Assembly (NCBI RefSeq): GCF_014651815.1
Contig: NZ_BMXP01000002.1
Coordinates: 434,001-498,000 of the forward strand
DNA: 64,000 nucleotides
Origin: Alteromonas halophila
GTDB lineage: Bacteria > Pseudomonadota > Gammaproteobacteria > Enterobacterales > Alteromonadaceae
Direction: 5' to 3'
Shown: in pieces, positions 25,304 through 33,925 of the stretch
How positions within the stretch are numbered: position 1 is the first letter of the stretch
How the letters are laid out: each line of letters opens with the position of its first letter
Position numbers and translations under genes: made by a program
Notes under the pieces: generated by a model
What the model saw: the letters and a program-made list of their open reading frames with translations, nothing else
The model's database searches: none
Told to the model about the DNA's origin: nothing

Positions 25304-25822
25304 ATGATCGAGTTTCTGGAAGCAATTCGCGATTTCACAGAAGCAGGTGGCCAGGTTCTCCTGGTCATCGGCCTGCTGATCTTCGTTATGTGGCTTTTGA
25401 TCCTCGAGCGTGCAATGTATCTGCTGGTTTGGCACAAGCAAGCCAAGAAAGACGCCATCAAGCGCTGGAAAGCGCGCGATGACCGTTCTTCCTGGCATGC
25501 CGCGCAAATTCGGCAGAAAATGATTTCACAACTCACCATTAAGCTTAACGGCAGTATCCCTATCATTCAGGCGCTGGTAGCGCTGTGTCCGCTACTCGGA
25601 CTGATGGGGACCGTAACCGGCATGATTGAGGTTTTCGATGTTATGGCCATCTCCGGTTCGGGCAACGCACGCTCTATGGCGGGCGGTGTCTCGAAAGCCA
25701 CGATTCCGACAATGGCGGGCATGGTGGGGGCGCTGTCCGGCGTATTTGCCGCGACCTGGCTGACCCGTATGGTGAAATCTGAACGCACGCATCTTGAGGA
25801 TGCATTAATTGTTAAACGTTAA
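25304..25822 (+). CDS. exbB: ExbB biopolymer transport protein
   Basis: A 172-residue MotA/TolQ/ExbB protein with three membrane helices (about 18-38, 83-105 and 127-150). The family core CPLLGLMGTVTGMIEVF is present. ExbB forms the pentameric inner-membrane scaffold of the Ton motor with ExbD. It starts two bases after the TtpC-like gene and lies before exbD, so expression is coupled. Confidence 0.94.
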   Translation: MIEFLEAIRDFTEAGGQVLLVIGLLIFVMWLLILERAMYLLVWHKQAKKDAIKRWKARDDRSSWHAAQIRQKMISQLTIKLNGSIPIIQALVALCPLLGLMGTVTGMIEVFDVMAISGSGNARSMAGGVSKATIPTMAGMVGALSGVFAATWLTRMVKSERTHLEDALIVKR

Positions 25823-25851
25823 TGCGTGTGCATTAAGGTAAGGTAAAGATT

Positions 25852-26259
25852 ATGAAGCAGCACTTTCAAAACCTGGTCGATGAAGAAGAAGCGAACATCG
25901 ACATGACCCCCATGCTGGACGTGGTATTTATCATGTTGATCTTCTTCATTGTGACCGCCTCGTTTGTGAAAGAGGCCGGCATTGATGTAAACCGTCCGGA
26001 GGCCTCGACGGCGACCAAGAAGGACCGCGCCAATATTCTGGTCGCAATCTCTGATGATGGTGAAATCTGGATCAATAAGCGTCGTGTGGATGTGCGCGCT
26101 GTGCAGGCTAACATCGAACGGTTACATGCGGAGAACCCGCAGGGTACGGTGGTGATCCAAGCCGACAAAGAGTCGAAAACCGACACGCTTATTAAAGTCA
26201 TGGACGCATCCCGTGCCGCCGGTGTGTACGATGTGTCGATAGCAGCACAAGAGCAATAG
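25852..26259 (+). CDS. exbD: ExbD biopolymer transport protein
   Basis: A 135-residue protein with a single N-terminal membrane helix (about 22-42) carrying the essential Asp24 in MTPMLDVVFIML, which lines the proton path in ExbD/TolR proteins. A periplasmic domain ends in VYDVSIAAQEQ. It is the second half of the motor with ExbB. Its stop is three bases before tonB. Confidence 0.94.
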   Translation: MKQHFQNLVDEEEANIDMTPMLDVVFIMLIFFIVTASFVKEAGIDVNRPEASTATKKDRANILVAISDDGEIWINKRRVDVRAVQANIERLHAENPQGTVVIQADKESKTDTLIKVMDASRAAGVYDVSIAAQEQ

Positions 26260-26262
26260 GTT

Positions 26263-26871
26263 ATGCCACGATTTATCATCGCTTTTGTCGTCTCCCTGGC
26301 GATCACGCTGGGGTTGTTCTTTCTGATGCAGTCGCTGATCAAGATGGGCGGTAGCGCTCTGACTGAGCCGCCGCAGGGCAGTGTGCTGGATTTTGTGCGG
26401 GTTAAGCAGGAGGAGCAGGTCGAGAAAAAAGATCGTAAGCCTAAGAAGCCGCCCAAGCCGAAAGAGCCGCCCCCGCAGATGTCGCAGCCGCAGATGGAGT
26501 CTGACAATCCCAATGCCGAAGGCTCGAGCATGGATTTCAGCGCCGATGCAGCCGGTGATGTATCACTGGAAGGCGGTATGGCGCTGGATTCCGGCGACGG
26601 TGAGTACCTGCCCATTGTGCGCGTTGCACCGGCTTATCCCCGTCGTGCCCAGCAGCGCGGCATTGAAGGCTTCGTGATTGTGGAATTCACCGTGACCAAG
26701 CAGGGCACCGTGCGTGACCCGGTGGTGGTAGAAGCCAATCCGCAGGGTATTTTTGAACAGGCGGCCATTGATGCAGTGCTGAAGTTTAAATACAAGGCGC
26801 GTGTGGTAAATGGTGAGCCCACCGAAGTATCGGGCGTGCAAAACCGCATTTCCTTCGAGATTGACGGGTAA
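26263..26871 (+). CDS. tonB: TonB energy transducer
   Basis: A 202-residue TonB: N-terminal membrane anchor (about 4-25), a Pro/Lys-rich spacer (about 55-75, KKPPKPKEPPPQ), then a C-terminal TonB domain (about 110-200; RVAPAYPRRAQQRGIEGFV). The short spacer is typical of TonB2-type proteins, which work with TtpC. It contacts the TonB box of receptors such as the one at 20.3 kb. Confidence 0.94.
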   Translation: MPRFIIAFVVSLAITLGLFFLMQSLIKMGGSALTEPPQGSVLDFVRVKQEEQVEKKDRKPKKPPKPKEPPPQMSQPQMESDNPNAEGSSMDFSADAAGDVSLEGGMALDSGDGEYLPIVRVAPAYPRRAQQRGIEGFVIVEFTVTKQGTVRDPVVVEANPQGIFEQAAIDAVLKFKYKARVVNGEPTEVSGVQNRISFEIDG

Positions 26872-26876
26872 CTGAT

Positions 26877-28202
26877 ATGAGACTGAAAAACGCCAACTCA
26901 TTACTCACCGCACTGACGCTGTGGCTGTCTCTGACAGTTGTGGCGCTGCCTGCGCTGTTCATGTCAGGCCAGGTAGCGGCGCAGGAAAGTAGTGCCAGCG
27001 ACAAGAAAACCCGCAAGGTTCCCACGCTGCGCTCGAAAGTGTACGAGCAGTTGTCGCGCGCACAAAATGCTGCCGATGAACAGGGCGATACTGCTAAAGC
27101 CATTGAAATCCTTAAAGAAGTGGAAAGTAAAAAGGACTCAATGAACAGTTATGAACGGGCCATGATGTACAATTTCTACGGCTTCATTTATTACAATGAC
27201 GAGCAGTACGAAAATGCCATCGCCGCGTTTGAATCGGTGGTCGAGCAACAGCCTATTCCGGTGAAGTTTGAAATGACCACGCTGTTCTCACTGGCGCAAA
27301 TTCATCTTCAACAGGGCAACTATGCCGACACCATCGCCTTCATCAAGCGCTGGGAAGAGCTGAATTCAGGCGAAACGCCGGTAAAAGCCAAGGTCTTAAA
27401 GGCGCAGGCGTATTACCAGAATAAGCAGTATGACGAAGCGCAGGTGCAGATCACTTCTGCCATTGAGGATCACGAAGCCGAGGGCATGCTGCCTAACGAA
27501 GGCTGGCTAATATTACAGCGCGCGGTGTATTACGAGCTGAAACAGCCTGAAAAGGTCAAGGATGTGCTGATTAAGATGGTTAAGCTGTTCGACGAGCCTA
27601 AGTACTGGATCCAGCTGGCTGGCATGTACGGTGAACTGGGTGAAGAGCGCAAGCAACTGGCTATGATGGAAACCGCTTATCAGCGTGGCTTTATTGACAG
27701 CGCTGGCGATATCTTCAACCTGGCGCAGCTTTACTATTATCACCGTGCCCCTTACAAAGGTGCGCTGCTGATGCAGCAAGCCATGGAAGAGGGGGTTCTG
27801 GAGGAGAACCTGCGTAACCTGAAGTTTTTAGGGCAAAGCTGGTCGCTGGCCAAGGAGCAGGACAAAGCCATCCCGGTGATGATGCAGGCCGCAGAGCTGT
27901 CGGATGACGGACAGCTGGATGCACAGGTGGCGCAAATTCTGTTAAACGAGCAGCGCTGGGACGAGGCCATTGCGGCTGCTGACCGTGCCATTGAAAAAGG
28001 CGGGCTACGCAGCCCAGGTATGGCCCACTTGATCAAAGGCATGGCGCTATACAATACCGGGCAGTATGCGGTGGCACTAAATCAGCTTGCCGAAGCCGAA
28101 AAGCATCAGCGCAGTCGCGCCATGGCGCAGCAGTGGAAACAGTTTGTGCAGAACGAAAAGAACTCTGCCGAGCAACTGGACGCGTCGTTAAACGCGGGCT
28201 AG
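26877..28202 (+). CDS. Periplasmic TPR protein of the Ton operon
   Basis: A 441-residue exported protein (signal peptide about 1-38, VAAQES). It is made largely of TPR-like helical pairs (for example YENAIAAFESVV, QPEKVKDVLIKMV, RWDEAIAAADRAI). It starts five bases after tonB and ends the operon before a terminator. TPR proteins at this position are regular partners in TtpC-type Ton systems and may dock onto TonB or DUF3450. The role is inferred from position. Confidence 0.88.
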   Translation: MRLKNANSLLTALTLWLSLTVVALPALFMSGQVAAQESSASDKKTRKVPTLRSKVYEQLSRAQNAADEQGDTAKAIEILKEVESKKDSMNSYERAMMYNFYGFIYYNDEQYENAIAAFESVVEQQPIPVKFEMTTLFSLAQIHLQQGNYADTIAFIKRWEELNSGETPVKAKVLKAQAYYQNKQYDEAQVQITSAIEDHEAEGMLPNEGWLILQRAVYYELKQPEKVKDVLIKMVKLFDEPKYWIQLAGMYGELGEERKQLAMMETAYQRGFIDSAGDIFNLAQLYYYHRAPYKGALLMQQAMEEGVLEENLRNLKFLGQSWSLAKEQDKAIPVMMQAAELSDDGQLDAQVAQILLNEQRWDEAIAAADRAIEKGGLRSPGMAHLIKGMALYNTGQYAVALNQLAEAEKHQRSRAMAQQWKQFVQNEKNSAEQLDASLNAG

Positions 28203-28243
28203 GTATCATTACCGCTGCGCACGGTCTATCAGGATTAACATAC

Positions 28244-28272
28244 AACGCCTCCGGTTATGGGGGCGTTTTTTT
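28244..28272 (+). terminator. Intrinsic terminator of the Ton operon
   Basis: AACGCCTCC and GGGGGCGTT (one wobble) flank a six-base loop, followed by TTTTTTT. It lies 41 bases past the TPR gene stop. Confidence 0.88.
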
Positions 28273-28405
28273 ACCCAGCCGTTACGGCGTTCGTATACTT
28301 TTGCTAAGTGAGGTACGGCAATAACACAGCCCCCGTCAGGCTCGATTGTTTCATGCTGCCGGGTTACGTATACTGGCCCCTCATTTCATCAGATACGGAA
28401 ATCCC

Positions 28406-29428
28406 ATGAAGCGTTACAGTCTTCTTTTTGTCGTCGCCAGCCTTCCGGCATTTTCGGCCCTGTCAGCCCCTACCTTTTCTGACGTTTACCGTGACTTTAA
28501 GTCAGCGGTAAGCAGTAATCAGCCCGAAAAAGCGGTTAACCTGTCAGAGCAGGTACTCACGCTTGGTAAAGACAAATTCGGTGAGCAAAGCAGCGAGTTT
28601 GCGATGCTGACCCTGTCCCATGGCAATATGTTATTGATGAACGAGCGTTTTGATGCGGCGTTTGAGTATTATGAGCAGACCGAGGCGCTGTATGAGGCGC
28701 GATTCGATGATGACTCGGTCGAATACGCGGGTATGCTGGTCACCATACTGGAAAATCTGCAAAATTATCAGCTGGATTTGTCGACATCGCAAAAAGTGCA
28801 TCAGACGGCCTTACTAAAGGAACTGCTGATGGAATTGTCCGATGACGATAAAGCAAGCAAAGATTTTGCCGGACTTTATCACCGCGCTGCGCTGGTAGCG
28901 GTAGCAAAAGGGCAGATCCCTGTTATGCGCGGCACCTTACGACAGTTTGTCGATAATGCGCTTACCGCCGTGGTTGCTGCCTACGGTGAGGATGATCTAC
29001 GGACCACTGAAACCCGGTATGTGGCGGCCATGGCATACCACTCAGCCAACAGGCGTGACAAGGCCATCGCGTCTTACGAGCAGGTCATTGCCTGGATTGA
29101 CGAACAAACTGACTTCTCTCATCCTTATGTGCTGTCGTCACACGCTAAACTGGTAGAGCTGTATGAACAGCAGGGCGAGTCAGATCGGGCAACCGAGCAC
29201 TGTATTGCGATTGGCAGCATGCAGCCCTGGGATCCTGATCAGGAGGCGCAGCCACTGTACCGCCAGGATCCCAAATTCCCTGCTGGCGTGCGTAACCAGC
29301 TACGTGAAGGATCTGCCGAACTGTCGTTTGACATCGATCCTCAGGGCTTTGTCACCAACATTGAAGTGGTCGATGTGGAAGGCGGCAACCGGTTTGGTTA
29401 TTCCGCCAAAAAGGCCCTGGCTAAATAG
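28406..29428 (+). CDS. TPR protein with TonB-like C-terminus, cut by an in-frame TAG
   Basis: A 340-residue product as read: signal peptide (about 1-20, FSALSAPT), TPR-like helices (about 30-260), then the start of a TonB C-terminal domain (FPAGVRNQLREGSAELSFDIDPQGFVTNIEVV). Translation stops at TAG 29426-29428 in the middle of that domain. The same frame continues with RYAPKFEDGEPVLAKGNKV to TAA at 29507-29509, exactly the missing TonB-type end. ATG 28406 gives a clean signal peptide; an upstream ATG at 28346 adds 20 unlikely residues. Either a recent nonsense mutation (TGG to TAG is one base), read-through, or a sequencing error. Confidence 0.8.
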   Translation: MKRYSLLFVVASLPAFSALSAPTFSDVYRDFKSAVSSNQPEKAVNLSEQVLTLGKDKFGEQSSEFAMLTLSHGNMLLMNERFDAAFEYYEQTEALYEARFDDDSVEYAGMLVTILENLQNYQLDLSTSQKVHQTALLKELLMELSDDDKASKDFAGLYHRAALVAVAKGQIPVMRGTLRQFVDNALTAVVAAYGEDDLRTTETRYVAAMAYHSANRRDKAIASYEQVIAWIDEQTDFSHPYVLSSHAKLVELYEQQGESDRATEHCIAIGSMQPWDPDQEAQPLYRQDPKFPAGVRNQLREGSAELSFDIDPQGFVTNIEVVDVEGGNRFGYSAKKALAK

Positions 29429-29509
29429 CGTTATGCCCCGAAGTTTGAAGACGGCGAGCCGGTACTGGCCAAAGGGAATAAGGTCAGGATTGACTACCAG
29501 TTGCAGTAA
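29426..29509 (+). pseudogene. Stranded C-terminal end of the TPR-TonB-like gene
   Basis: After the TAG, 26 further sense codons in the same frame encode RYAPKFEDGEPVLAKGNKV and IDYQLQ, then TAA. AKxRYAPKFxDGxPV followed by a final beta strand is the usual close of a TonB C-terminal domain, so this was part of the gene upstream. It has no start of its own. Confidence 0.75.
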
Positions 29510-29568
29510 TATCTAAGGCAAGGTGGTGCGGTTTCACTACGTTTTCGCACCTTCCCTGGTGCTGACCG

Positions 29569-31452
29569 CTAACTGGCTAAAAATACCTGTTGTTTTAAAG
29601 ACTCTGCGAGCTTCTCAATGCCCCGCTGAGACAAGTGACTGGTATCCCAGAAATAAGGGTATTTGTTGCGGAGCAGTTCACATTCGTCTTTTTCACAGAA
29701 AACGGCGTGTTTATCAAACACCTTTACTTTGTCGCTCAGTTGGTGAAGTTTTTCATTCTTTGACATTACTTTGTCATTACTGGAACCCAGCGTATAGGTT
29801 GTCTGTAAACTGCCGACTTGCGTAACCAGTTCGACGACAGGCACGTTTAACATAGGGCCGATCGTGGATACATAAATCGGTACATCAGCATACACCTCTT
29901 CTTCGAGGTCGCGGATGAAGGCATCCAACCCCGTTTCATCTAAAAACGCAGAAGCAAAGATAATCCCCTTTATTTTTTCGTTATTCTGGATAAATAGCCG
30001 GTTGATGTCGTCGAGCATATTGAAGCAGTCGCGTGTCGACGAGGCGCCAAGATTGTAGGCGGCCGGCGCACAACTACTTTGATACAACATGCTGAATTTA
30101 GTCTCAGGGTAGGCAATGTTTAAAGCGTTTAAAAAGTCTCTGCCATGGCTGTCGCCAATTATCAGAAAGCCTTCATGTTCAAAACCCTGTGCCAGGCAGT
30201 CTAAAACGTCTTCAAGCGATTTCTTTTTATTGTCCAGTACGCACAATGAGATAGCGCGATTATTTTGGTTTTCTTTCCATGACTGCCGGTAAATCTGCTC
30301 GGCGTCCTGCCTGTTTTTGACTAACACTTTTAAGTCTTCAGCCAGTTTAAACCGACTGGGGAAGCCCTGGTTGACATAAATAATACTGCCTAAAAGCGCC
30401 ATAATTACTGGAAATTGCAGTGATTTCGACGTTATGAAGTCTTTCGCGACCACAGCGTCTTTTTTCTTTTTTCTGCGCTTTTCGAAAAGCTGGTAACTAA
30501 TACACCCAAGAAACACTGACAGGAGAATGCCTATGATGCCCGAATAGCTGCCCGTAGATGCACTGTCGAACCAGATTGCCACTGGCCAGTGCCATAAATA
30601 GATAGAGTATGACCATCGTCCTACTTTCTGGAGTAATGGTTGTTCCATCAGTATGTTTTCAGAGTGGTTGGCCAGGATAAATAGTAGTGCCCCACTCACC
30701 GGCAGCAATGTAACTATGCCTGGCCAGTGAATACTCGTCCCAGGTAACATAAAGGCACCAAGCATGAGTAGTATTCCTGTCCATTGTAGCCATTTACTGC
30801 CAGCTGCCGGATTGCGCTCTCGCGTGTAAAGCCAGACGCATCCTCCCAGCATAAATTCCCACAAACGGCTGGGAAGCAGGTAAAAGTTTAGTTCAGGGGA
30901 CTGCTGGCCCAGTTTAAGGCTTAGCCAAAAACTGGCCGCGGCGAAGAATAACAATACATATTTGAGCTTGTTTAACGAAACAAATTTGCAAACAAGAGCC
31001 AGGAAAACAGGAAAGAGTAAATAAAACTGCCATTCAACAGAAAGTGACCAGGTGTGCAGCAGCCACTTTTCACTGGACGCCTGATCAAAATACCCTGATT
31101 CATGCCAGAACATAACATTTGATACGAAGGTCACTGCCCCGACGGCATGCTTTGCAAGGGTAGTTAGCGCATCCGGGCCTAACTGAAACCACCCAATTGC
31201 CAACATGCTCAGACACAGGACACTCAATGCTGGCAGAATGCGTTTAATTCGAGACAGATAAAAGCTGGAAAATGAAAAGCTGTTAGTAGCGAGTGATGAC
31301 GCAATAATTTTTGTCATTAAAAAGCCTGAAATGACAAAAAAGATATCTACGCCAGCAAATCCGCCCGGCAGCAGCGCTGGATAAAAATGGAAAATGATAA
31401 CCGCTATAACCGAAATGGCGCGAAGTGCATTGATATCACTTCTGAATTCCAT
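29569..31452 (-). CDS. OafA-type membrane acyltransferase with SGNH domain
   Basis: A 627-residue protein. The N-terminal acyltransferase-3 domain (about 1-340) has some ten membrane helices and the motifs RSDINALRAISVIAVIIFHF and HTWSLSVEWQFYLLFP. The C-terminal SGNH hydrolase-like domain (about 400-627) has GDSH in LIIGDSHGRDF and a D-x-x-H pair in DTSHLSQRG. Such enzymes O-acetylate lipopolysaccharide O-antigen or exopolysaccharide at the cell surface. AAGGA lies before the ATG. There is no polysaccharide cluster nearby, so the acceptor is unknown. Confidence 0.92.
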   Translation of the reverse strand: MEFRSDINALRAISVIAVIIFHFYPALLPGGFAGVDIFFVISGFLMTKIIASSLATNSFSFSSFYLSRIKRILPALSVLCLSMLAIGWFQLGPDALTTLAKHAVGAVTFVSNVMFWHESGYFDQASSEKWLLHTWSLSVEWQFYLLFPVFLALVCKFVSLNKLKYVLLFFAAASFWLSLKLGQQSPELNFYLLPSRLWEFMLGGCVWLYTRERNPAAGSKWLQWTGILLMLGAFMLPGTSIHWPGIVTLLPVSGALLFILANHSENILMEQPLLQKVGRWSYSIYLWHWPVAIWFDSASTGSYSGIIGILLSVFLGCISYQLFEKRRKKKKDAVVAKDFITSKSLQFPVIMALLGSIIYVNQGFPSRFKLAEDLKVLVKNRQDAEQIYRQSWKENQNNRAISLCVLDNKKKSLEDVLDCLAQGFEHEGFLIIGDSHGRDFLNALNIAYPETKFSMLYQSSCAPAAYNLGASSTRDCFNMLDDINRLFIQNNEKIKGIIFASAFLDETGLDAFIRDLEEEVYADVPIYVSTIGPMLNVPVVELVTQVGSLQTTYTLGSSNDKVMSKNEKLHQLSDKVKVFDKHAVFCEKDECELLRNKYPYFWDTSHLSQRGIEKLAESLKQQVFLAS

Positions 31453-31739
31453 GCTTAAACGTCCTTATTAAGCCTGTTGTTTCTGTATCTGACCTTTAAA
31501 TGCAATCGACAGGTGGCCAGACATTGACATCCTTTTCTAATTTCCGACATGGTGAAATGTCAAAAGCGCACTTACACCGAGAAGGGAATAGAATAAAAAA
31601 GTATAAAGCATCGTAAATCCCCAGGCCAGTATTCCTGAGTATTCGCCACTGCGTCCCTGCCCGGTGGTTTATTGGGGGGCGACTAATTACGCGCAGCGTA
31701 TCGTCAGCAAGCAATAAATAATACCATGGTCACAGGCCT

Positions 31740-33311
31740 TTAATCACGAAGCGATCGCCGCAGTATTTTGCCAACCGTCGATTTGGGCAATTCATCCATT
31801 ACAGTAATGCTACGCGGTAACTTATAACTGGTCAGCGATTCGCGGCAGTGGGTCATGATGTCCTCTTCACTGACGTCTTCACTGACTGTGATAAACGCAC
31901 ATACCTGTTCGCCGGTGCGCTCATCCGGTTTCCCAACCACGGCGGCTTCCATCACACTGGGGTGGGAGGTCAGCACTTCTTCTACCTCGTTGGGGTACAC
32001 ATTGAAACCAGACACCAAAATCATGTCTTTTAAGCGATCGACAATCTGAATGGCGCCAGACGCGGTGCGAACGCCGATATCACCGGTTTTGAAAAAACCG
32101 TCGGCGGTCATGACGTTGGCGGTTTCGTCGTCACGTTGCCAGTAGCCCAGCATTACCTGTGGGCCCCGGGCCGCAATTTGCCCAGGCTCGTCACCCTCAA
32201 CCGGTTTGTCGTGGCTGTCCAGTAACCTAATCTCTGTTTCTTCCAGCGGCGGCCCTACCGTACCAATTTCTTCTTTACCCGGATGATTGAAACACAGCAC
32301 CGGCGCGGTTTCAGACAGCCCGTAACCTTCGGTGATCATACAGCCGGTTACCTCTTTCCAGATATTGACGGCGGCCTGAGTGAGCGCCGTGCCACCAGAC
32401 AGCGTCAGATGCAGCTTGGAGAAGTCGAGCCTGGCAAAATCAGGATGACGGCCAAGGCCGACAAACAGCGTGTTGATGCCGGCGAACGTGGTAAAAGTAT
32501 GATTTTTTAGCGTGGCAATAAAACCATCAATGTCCCGGGGATTAGGGATCAGCACAATATGGCTGCCTTTGGCGAAAAAGGCCACCATACAGACAGTAAA
32601 GGCATAAATGTGATACAGCGGCAATGGGCAGATGACTACCTCTTTGCCGTCACGAAAATTGCCGCCTAGCCTCCCTAAGGTTTGCAGGCTGTTGGCCAGT
32701 ACGTTGCGGTGGCTCAGTGCCGCCCCTTTGGAGACGCCGGTCGTACCGCCGGTATACTGAAGCATACATAATTCATCGAGATCGCTGTCGGGGCGCTTAG
32801 GCAGTGTGGTGTCTGCACCCTCTGCCAGCACCTGACTCAGCGCGATTGCGTCTTGTCGGGCTGGGGCCGTACTATTATCCAACAGTTCGGTGGCCGACGT
32901 GGTGATCACGGTTTCTATGGCTGTATCGACCTGGATTGCCTCGAACTTAGGCATCAGGTCGTCCAGGATCACCAGTGCCTTCGCGCCGCTGTCGGTAAAC
33001 TGATGGCGCATTTCACGCTCGGTGTACAGCGGGTTAGTATTCACCACGACCAGCCCGGCACGCAGCGCGCCGTATACGGCAATCGGATTTTGAATAAGAT
33101 TAGGCAACTGGATGGCAACCCTGTCCCCGGGTCTCAGGCCGGCTTTTTCAAGAAAGTACGCAGCAACTGCGCGGGAATGACGTTCTATCTCAGCGTATGT
33201 CAGGGTCTGGCCGAGCGCGGTGTAAGTCGCTTTATCGCCGTGGGCGGCGAACACCTCTTCAATGTAGTCGGCAAGTGAATGAACATGTTCCGGGTAGTGC
33301 AGCGTACTCAT
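31740..33311 (-). CDS. fadD: Long-chain fatty acid-CoA ligase (FadD-like)
   Basis: A 523-residue AMP-forming ligase. It shows the phosphate loop YTGGTTGVSKGAALSH, the adenine motif EGYGLSETAP, the hinge region FFKTGDIG, GFNVYPNEVEE, and the catalytic lysine in PKSTVGKILRR. The N-terminal block PNLIQNPIAVYGALRAGLVVVNTNPLYT resembles FadD of E. coli, in pieces. It activates fatty acids to acyl-CoA for beta-oxidation or lipid synthesis. It is slightly shorter than E. coli FadD, and a medium-chain preference cannot be excluded. Confidence 0.9.
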   Translation of the reverse strand: MSTLHYPEHVHSLADYIEEVFAAHGDKATYTALGQTLTYAEIERHSRAVAAYFLEKAGLRPGDRVAIQLPNLIQNPIAVYGALRAGLVVVNTNPLYTEREMRHQFTDSGAKALVILDDLMPKFEAIQVDTAIETVITTSATELLDNSTAPARQDAIALSQVLAEGADTTLPKRPDSDLDELCMLQYTGGTTGVSKGAALSHRNVLANSLQTLGRLGGNFRDGKEVVICPLPLYHIYAFTVCMVAFFAKGSHIVLIPNPRDIDGFIATLKNHTFTTFAGINTLFVGLGRHPDFARLDFSKLHLTLSGGTALTQAAVNIWKEVTGCMITEGYGLSETAPVLCFNHPGKEEIGTVGPPLEETEIRLLDSHDKPVEGDEPGQIAARGPQVMLGYWQRDDETANVMTADGFFKTGDIGVRTASGAIQIVDRLKDMILVSGFNVYPNEVEEVLTSHPSVMEAAVVGKPDERTGEQVCAFITVSEDVSEEDIMTHCRESLTSYKLPRSITVMDELPKSTVGKILRRSLRD

Positions 33312-33395
33312 AGCGGTTTTCTATTCAGACAATGTGGACTTTCTACATTAGCAAAGCCCTGCACTATTTCACACTTTGTTTACATGAATCTTCAT

Positions 33396-33845
33396 TTATT
33401 CATGTCGTTGATGATGCCATAACATCGCGTATACCAGGCCACCCAGTAGTCCGGCCAGACACTGAAGAGCCATTCCAACCGACGAACGGGCCCCGGCGAT
33501 CAGTGTTACCTGCATGATGGGCTGCATAGCCAGTAACATCACCAGCATGGCCAGCGCTCCGGCACACATACACAGCACGAGTGTCAGCATGCGGGACTGA
33601 TGTTGCACCAGCCAGGAGACGATGAGCATGGCAATCAGCATGGCGCCCAGTGTTGCGCTACCATAAGCAGGTAACAGGCCCCACAAGTCATAGGCAGTCA
33701 TCGACACCCAGTCAGCAACGGGAATAGCGACATCGACCTGCACGAGTCCCGTCAGCACCATCTGAGTATGCAGAATACTGGCCAGGCAGTACGTGACGAC
33801 CCAGCAGGGTATAAAGCGTTTAAAAAAAGCAAAGGTGGATGTCAC
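33396..33845 (-). CDS. Hypothetical four-helix membrane protein
   Basis: A 149-residue protein with four hydrophobic helices (about 11-32, 55-80, 85-108 and 118-143) and a short His-rich tail (WHHQRHE). The start is GTG 33845, preceded by AGGAG at good spacing, which supports real translation. I do not recognise a named family. It lies between the FadD-like gene and a divergent sugar dehydrogenase. Confidence 0.72.
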   Translation of the reverse strand: MTSTFAFFKRFIPCWVVTYCLASILHTQMVLTGLVQVDVAIPVADWVSMTAYDLWGLLPAYGSATLGAMLIAMLIVSWLVQHQSRMLTLVLCMCAGALAMLVMLLAMQPIMQVTLIAGARSSVGMALQCLAGLLGGLVYAMLWHHQRHE

Positions 33846-33925
33846 AGTAGTTCTCCTGAATGACCTGTATGCAGTTTTTCATGCTATGGTGATAATAATC
33901 AAGTTGTTAGGGATAGGGTTGAACA

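Noticed and set aside
31496-31714. Minus-strand 72-codon frame between the FadD-like and acyltransferase genes
   Set aside because: No ribosome site or family resemblance; the gap more likely holds the acyltransferase promoter.
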